Source: Patescibacteria group bacterium
Lineage (GTDB): Bacteria > Patescibacteriota > Gracilibacteria > Peribacterales > Peribacteraceae
DNA: 8,239 nucleotides
Reading direction: 5' to 3'
NCBI GenBank assembly: GCA_018818235.1
Contig: JAHISE010000108.1
Location: 1-8,239, forward strand
The notes beneath the pieces were generated by a model. That model ran no database searches. It had not been told where the DNA came from and worked only from the letters and a program-made list of their open reading frames with translations. The position numbers were made by a program, and so were the translations under genes. Shown here one piece after another: positions 4,661-8,239 of this stretch (position 1 is the stretch's first letter; the number at the start of each line of letters is the position of its first letter).

Positions 4661-6064
4661 CTATGAATTGTACCCAGCCTTTTCAGCCTCCTTCTCATTC
4701 TTAAAGTAAATCCGATTCTCCTTCTTAATCTTTTTGCCTTGGGCTGAATCTGCGGCGTAGTACTTTTTGCCAGTCTTTGAGGCGATGAATGAACCAATAG
4801 AATTCTCTGCCTCTTTTTTCTCCTTTACCTCCTTTTTCTCCTTAGTCACCTCCTTTACCTCTTTTGCCTCCTTTTTTGCATCTTCTTGAGGTTTTTCAGA
4901 TGCCTCGGCTGCTTTCGCTGCTTCCTCCTCCTCGCGCTCCTTTTTAATTCTCTCCATAGTTTCCTTATCAATAGGCTTAAGTGCTTTAACCGAAAGTCCG
5001 ATTCGTCTTTCATCCACATCAATATTGATTACTTGTGCATCTATCTTCTGGCCAATCGTCAAAAACTCGGCAGGATCATTAACTTTGTGATGCGCAAGTT
5101 CGGTTAAGTGAACCAAGCCGTTGATATCTCGTTCAAGTTTTATAAATGCTCCGTAGTCAGCAAATCGCACGACATTACCGGAAACCTTTTTGCCAACAGG
5201 GTAACGTTCTGCAATTTCTTCCCACGGATCTTTGGTCAGTTGTTTGACTGAGAGCGAGAGTTTATCGCCATCCAATCCGATTACTTTTACCTGCATCTTG
5301 TCACCTACTTCGGCAAACTCTGAAGGATTTTTTACATGTCCCCATGCAATTTCAGAGATATGTACCAATCCTTCCAGTCCGTCGAATGCAACGAACAATC
5401 CAAACTTAACAATACCTGTAACGATGCCATCTTTTATGTCTCCGATCTTGAGTTTTTCCAGTGATTTGGCACGCTCTTCGGACATTGCTTCGCGTTCGGA
5501 TACAACTATTTTTCCGGACTCCTCGTCCATTGTGATTATTTTTACAGTGAACTTATGACCTACATATTTATTTAGGCGATTGATAATTTCTGATGCGTCC
5601 GCATTATTTACTCGCGGATAATGAACAGGCGCAAGTTGGCTAACCGGCAGGAATGTTCTTATGCCATCTATATTAGCCAGCAAGCCCCCCTTATTTGCTT
5701 CCTGTGGTACAAAATTCATTGTCGTGGCACTATCGATAAGTTCATGGAAGCTATCCCAAGCTTTCTGTTGGCTGGCCATTCTAAGACTTAACACAATCAT
5801 CCCCTCATCATTTTCTTCTTCCAACACCATTGTCAAAACATTGTCTCCCACCTTCAAATTACGGAATGTATTAAATGAATCACGCAATTCACGTCCACTT
5901 ACTATTCCCGTTGTACCTCCTTTTAAATCCATTAACAGTTTATTTTTACCGCGAAAAACCACCACTCCATCTACCAGTTCTCCGGGGTGAACTATGCTTA
6001 TTGGAGGAGAAGACTTAAGAAGTTCATCCATTACGTTGTTTGCAGCTGCGAATGTTGTTGCCAT
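4661..6064 (-). CDS. rpsA: 30S ribosomal protein S1, four S1 domains plus Ada-like C-terminal module
   Basis: The 467-residue product carries four S1 RNA-binding domains at about 26-96, 111-192, 207-275 and 291-361. The last two are the best kept, with G-x-V-T-G-I-V-K-F-G-L-F-V and G-L-V-H-I-S-E at 229-238, and D-Y-G-A-F-I-K with G-L-V-H-L-T-E at 303-322. E. coli S1 has six domains; four is usual in many other bacteria. S1 helps the small subunit bind mRNA, which matters here because start codons lack Shine-Dalgarno sequences. After a Lys/Glu/Ala-rich charged stretch (365-420) comes a compact end (421-467): S-F-I-A-S-K-T-G-K-K-Y-Y-A-A-D-S ... N-R-I-Y-F-K-N-E-K-E-A-E-K-A-G-Y. This resembles an Ada-type zinc module without its cysteines. 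The ATG at 6064 is chosen over an in-frame TTG at 6082. Confidence 0.93.
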   Translation of the reverse strand: MATTFAAANNVMDELLKSSPPISIVHPGELVDGVVVFRGKNKLLMDLKGGTTGIVSGRELRDSFNTFRNLKVGDNVLTMVLEEENDEGMIVLSLRMASQQKAWDSFHELIDSATTMNFVPQEANKGGLLANIDGIRTFLPVSQLAPVHYPRVNNADASEIINRLNKYVGHKFTVKIITMDEESGKIVVSEREAMSEERAKSLEKLKIGDIKDGIVTGIVKFGLFVAFDGLEGLVHISEIAWGHVKNPSEFAEVGDKMQVKVIGLDGDKLSLSVKQLTKDPWEEIAERYPVGKKVSGNVVRFADYGAFIKLERDINGLVHLTELAHHKVNDPAEFLTIGQKIDAQVINIDVDERRIGLSVKALKPIDKETMERIKKEREEEEAAKAAEASEKPQEDAKKEAKEVKEVTKEKKEVKEKKEAENSIGSFIASKTGKKYYAADSAQGKKIKKENRIYFKNEKEAEKAGYNS

Positions 6065-6362
6065 AAGAAAGAATTGGTGCAAGTGGGAGGAAATAATGGG
6101 ATATGAGCCTGTTATCCTTGCACGAGCAATATCAGACTCTGTGGTTAAAGATTCGCATGTTGGGATGGGGATGTCAAGGTACTTAGTTGAGTGTTTAGGT
6201 GATATTGGACAATGAAATATTGAGGTTCGGAATCCGGAATCCGGAATCCGGCATGCGCATTGTCCGGATTCCGTATTCCGGATTCCTAAAATCTGTTCCT
6301 CGAATAAATCCTGAAAGTCAATATATGGCTAGGTCGTAATCTTTTCTTCCAATCAGATTCTG
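6065..6362. other. 298-base gap between S1 and the VirB4-N-like gene
   Basis: I see no gene here on either strand. The gap contains hairpin element E (6229-6286). Upstream of S1 on the minus strand there is a perfect TTGACA (bases 6172-6177), but the hexamer 17-18 bases further on is poor, so the S1 promoter is not convincingly placed. No classical terminator follows the VirB4-N-like gene. Confidence 0.6.
6229..6286. repeat. Hairpin element E: GGAATCC heptamer hairpin
   Basis: The left arm (6229-6251) is three exact copies of GGAATCC plus GG. The right arm (6264-6286) is its inverted copy with one mismatch in 23. The loop is 12 bases. It is the most GC-rich and most perfect hairpin in the window, and neither flank carries a T-run typical of an intrinsic terminator. 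It lies between two minus-strand genes, 77 bases after the stop of the VirB4-N-like gene and about 165 bases before the S1 start. Confidence 0.85.
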
Positions 6363-7202
6363 CTACAACGTCAACTTCTCCGTATTCAAATCACCCGTTA
6401 GCTTTTGTTCCTGACTGGAGATCGGATTATATAATCTGTAATAAAGCTCAATAAGTTCCTGTGTAGTTAGACGTCTTGAAATTATTCCAACATGGTGAAG
6501 GCTTGCCTGAACCAGATTAACCCGGTCCCTGAGCAGTATGCTTCTTTGATGAAATCTTTGATTGCGTTGACTGATCTTTGCAGAACTTTCGTTGGTTTTG
6601 AACCAGGTAAAGAACTGTGATAAACTGTTCTGTTGAGCAGGTTGATCATCCTGCGGTACAACCACATAAAAATTCTTTTGCATAATATCCGCCACATCTA
6701 CCAACTTTTCTACGAATTCGGCATACATATATGATTGTTCCTGCAGCATCTTATTGGTTTGCGCGCTTGCTCTGGTTCGTATTTTCTGGATGTATGGATC
6801 CACATTTACCTTTGTGGAGGTCACACAAATCTGAATAGGGAAATTAAGTGAATTCAAAAAGTTTTGATATCTGGCAAATATTCCCTCCTGTTCATCTTCG
6901 CTTTTAAGATTAAAATTCAATGGTTCAACTTCCAGTACGGCACGTAGTCCGTCGTTTTTAAGAATAACGGTATCATTGCGTATCTCTGATAAAGGAATAT
7001 ATCTTTGGGTTGTGCTTTTTGTGCTACGTTTGCGTTGTTTAAAGCTGCTGAATATTTTGTCTGTAAAAGACTTCTTTTTAGGTTTATCCTTGCCTTCATT
7101 TTCCATGGCTTCATCTGTTTTTAGCTCATCTTCCAATAGCTCAACATCCATGTTTGTTCCCTTCAGATTTTTTTCCGCCGATACAGTTTTTTTAGTTGGC
7201 AT
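6363..7202 (-). CDS. VirB4 N-terminal-like / TraC-type conjugation-associated protein without ATPase domain
   Basis: The 279-residue protein begins with a charged, Lys/Glu-rich stretch (1-65), then T-Q-R-Y-I-P-L-S-E-I-R-N-D-T-V-I-L-K-N-D-G-L-R-A-V-L-E-V (about 65-92) and N-F-L-N-S-L-N-F-P-I-Q-I-C-V-T-S (114-129). That pattern recalls the N-terminal domain of VirB4/TraC-type conjugation proteins. No Walker A or B motif is present, so it is not the ATPase itself. In CPR genomes I recall a prgI gene, a protein of this kind and then a VirB4 ATPase gene in a row. Here prgI precedes it by one base, but the next gene in the same direction is S1. The role is probably structural, at the inner-membrane base of a type IV secretion or pilus-like machine. 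The ATG at 7202 is preferred over one at 7235 inside prgI. No Shine-Dalgarno is seen. Confidence 0.75.
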   Translation of the reverse strand: MPTKKTVSAEKNLKGTNMDVELLEDELKTDEAMENEGKDKPKKKSFTDKIFSSFKQRKRSTKSTTQRYIPLSEIRNDTVILKNDGLRAVLEVEPLNFNLKSEDEQEGIFARYQNFLNSLNFPIQICVTSTKVNVDPYIQKIRTRASAQTNKMLQEQSYMYAEFVEKLVDVADIMQKNFYVVVPQDDQPAQQNSLSQFFTWFKTNESSAKISQRNQRFHQRSILLRDRVNLVQASLHHVGIISRRLTTQELIELYYRLYNPISSQEQKLTGDLNTEKLTL

Positions 7203-7203
7203 A

Positions 7204-7902
7204 TTATTGTGCAGGATGGGATATATCACGGACAACTTTATTCAATATTTCTACCTCAACATCAGGTGGATGGACTGTATCTACTTTCTGATGTTGCTCA
7301 GAGCTCGACGGAGGATCAACAGAAACTCTTGTTGAATCAACAGGCGGAGCCGGTTCGGTATTTTCCAGTTTTTGCTCCGGAGCGATTTCGGTTACATCTG
7401 TTTCGGGCTCTGTCATCGGTTCACTTTTTGCCTCTGAATCCACAACTGCACTAAATTCAGGATTTTCTTTTTTGGAATCTCTCCCCTCATCCAGAACCTC
7501 ACTTAACATCTGGAACTTATCAAAACCGACATCATGTTGCTTGCGGTGTTTCTCCTGTTTTTGAGTGTTAAAGTAGGTACGTACATTTATGGATACTCCG
7601 GTACGAGGACCAAAGCTCCTGACCATTGGTTTTTCTGATTTTTCCATTAACAAGAGAATAAGTCTCAGTAAGCTTAAATTCTGAATCTTTACGAATGCAA
7701 ATGCTGCTGCAATCAAAAGAGGAGTCCAGGCAATCATCAGGTTAAACATAGAAGTATCGCCTATTTTTTTAAATGCACTCCAAAGCACAAAACTTATTCC
7801 TCCACCAAGCATGCAGATCATTACCTGTCTAAGCGTTATCGGCCCGATCAGACGATCTTCGATCTGCACATTTTGCGGTATTTTGACGGGTTCTATGGGC
7901 AT
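7204..7902 (-). CDS. PrgI-family (VirB3-like) type IV secretion membrane protein with long acidic tail
   Basis: The 232-residue protein starts with the PrgI signature: V-K-I-P-Q-N-V-Q-I-E-D-R-L-I-G-P-I-T-L-R-Q (6-26), then two membrane segments at about 27-44 and 54-72 and a basic cytoplasmic stretch through about 120. Residues 125-232 form a low-complexity tail rich in Glu, Pro, Ser, Thr and Val, which I do not remember as a usual part of the family and which is probably disordered. PrgI proteins are thought to be the counterpart of VirB3 in Gram-positive-type conjugation machines, working next to the VirB4 ATPase. The gene ends one base before the start of the VirB4-N-like gene, so the two are surely co-transcribed. 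The ATG at 7902 matches the family start and has no Shine-Dalgarno. Confidence 0.88.
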   Translation of the reverse strand: MPIEPVKIPQNVQIEDRLIGPITLRQVMICMLGGGISFVLWSAFKKIGDTSMFNLMIAWTPLLIAAAFAFVKIQNLSLLRLILLLMEKSEKPMVRSFGPRTGVSINVRTYFNTQKQEKHRKQHDVGFDKFQMLSEVLDEGRDSKKENPEFSAVVDSEAKSEPMTEPETDVTEIAPEQKLENTEPAPPVDSTRVSVDPPSSSEQHQKVDTVHPPDVEVEILNKVVRDISHPAQ

Positions 7903-7927
7903 ATGTGTATGTTCAATTAATCTTAAT

Positions 7928-7936
7928 ATTATAGCA
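7928..7936 (-). promoter_or_regulatory. Extended -10 promoter for the prgI operon
   Basis: On the minus strand the bases read TGCTATAAT, a perfect extended -10 box (TATAAT at 7928-7933). There is no good -35 box at the usual distance, which an extended -10 can tolerate. Transcription would begin near 7921, giving a leader of about 19 bases without Shine-Dalgarno. Confidence 0.5.
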
Positions 7937-7992
7937 GAAAAGTGGGTTGTTGGGGGCTCTGAGAGGTTGCATAATCAATAAACTATGTTGTA

Positions 7993-8091
7993 AGTGAAAA
8001 GTTAATAGTGAATAGTTAAAAGTGCTCTAAAGGAGCATTACTGAGGGTATAATCTATTATTGATTTAACTTTCCACTATTAACTTTTCATT
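7993..8091. repeat. Hairpin element F: AGTKAAW heptamer-arm inverted repeat
   Basis: The arms at 7993-8020 and 8064-8091 are inverted repeats at 25 of 28 positions. The left arm is a run of heptamers AGTGAAA, AGTTAAT, AGTGAAT, AGTTAAA (consensus AGTKAAW). The 43-base interior contains a small hairpin, GCTC TAAAG GAGC (8024-8036), and the hexamer TATAAT (8048-8053). It lies upstream of the prgI operon, so it cannot be that operon's terminator; it may end a gene that enters from the right. Confidence 0.75.
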
Positions 8092-8239
8092 TTTCACTTT
8101 TATACTCCTTCGCCTAAATAATTCCGATTCTTGAGGATTCATTAATTATTAACAAATCTATTTCTAATGGCTATGGAGTACGAGATTGCATAATAAAAGC
8201 ACAGTGAATTTTTCGGAATTATTAACTAAAAGCAGTATA

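Larger units (their letters stand above)
7903..8239. other. 337-base right-hand region without a supported gene
   Basis: This stretch holds the prgI promoter candidate, hairpin element F (7993-8091), and a perfect 11-base inverted repeat AATAATTCCGA (8117-8127) / TCGGAATTATT (8213-8223). AATTATTAAC occurs twice in the last 100 bases. No reading frame of useful length or protein character is seen on either strand. The next gene probably lies beyond the right edge. Confidence 0.6.

Noticed and set aside
4886..5990. Several + strand frames of 70-110 codons opposite the S1 gene
   Set aside because: They are antisense shadows of S1, with Ser/Pro/Leu-rich translations and no family features.
6065..6082. 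TTG start six codons upstream of the S1 ATG
   Set aside because: The next codon set contains an ATG followed by a normal S1 N-terminus; no ribosome binding site favours the TTG.
6148..6177. S1 promoter with perfect TTGACA on the minus strand
   Set aside because: The matching -10 position reads only AATCTT or GAATCT, so the pair is too weak to annotate.
7203..7235. ATG start of the VirB4-N-like gene inside prgI
   Set aside because: It adds eleven residues read from the prgI 3' end; the ATG one base after the prgI stop fits a coupled operon better, though the longer form cannot be excluded.
1..8239. tRNA or rRNA genes
   Set aside because: No cloverleaf with a recognisable T-loop GTTCRA pattern and paired arms, and no rRNA-like stretch, was seen on either strand by eye.

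Overview
The window looks like part of a small, AT-rich bacterial genome, most probably a Candidate Phyla Radiation (Patescibacteria) member. The grounds are a PrgI-family gene followed by a stand-alone VirB4 N-terminal-like gene, a YidD whose extended pre-CSEY segment I associate with CPR genomes, a four-domain ribosomal protein S1, several tiny single-TM hypotheticals, and almost no Shine-Dalgarno sequences at start codons. UGA acts as stop (MBOAT, microprotein, YidD and HIT genes all end in TGA), which argues against the Gracilibacteria/Absconditabacteria code. The lineage call is an inference from gene content and memory.

Left part (167-2449, + strand) is a tightly overlapping three-gene operon: an N-terminally anchored SGNH-fold transferase/esterase, an MBOAT acyltransferase, and a 36-residue membrane microprotein ending in F-I-Y-N-T-F. 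The last gene is too short for routine gene calling. The set has the logic of the Dlt pathway: MBOAT (DltB-like) passes an acyl group to a C-terminal tyrosine of a DltX-like microprotein, which hands it to the serine of the SGNH partner (DltD/PatB-like), which acylates a surface polymer. No DltA or DltC is visible, so the acyl donor and target are open. This is the most interesting system in the window. Its last stop codon abuts the stop codon of a convergent yidD gene (2450-2680, -).

Middle part holds two small + strand membrane-protein genes (2745-3005 and 3154-3441, the second DUF5665-like), a - strand hypothetical with a Gly-rich linker and helical C-terminus (3620-4117), a HIT-family gene (4224-4568, +) whose first triad histidine is tyrosine, and the gene for ribosomal protein S1 (4661-6064, -). 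S1 carries a Lys/Glu-rich linker and an Ada-like C-terminal module that has lost its cysteines.

Right part (- strand) carries a VirB4-N/TraC-like gene (6363-7202) directly behind a prgI gene (7204-7902), parts of a type IV secretion-like membrane complex. No VirB4 ATPase follows. The last 337 bases hold no gene I can support.

Almost every larger intergenic gap holds a long imperfect hairpin whose arms are tandem 7-mers (8-mers in one case). Each gap has its own unit sequence: AAATGGCT, CTAGTTA, GACNAGT, GGAATCC, AGTKAAW. They occur in tail-to-tail, same-direction and upstream contexts, so they are not simply terminators. This shared architecture with unrelated sequence is the second theme worth following.
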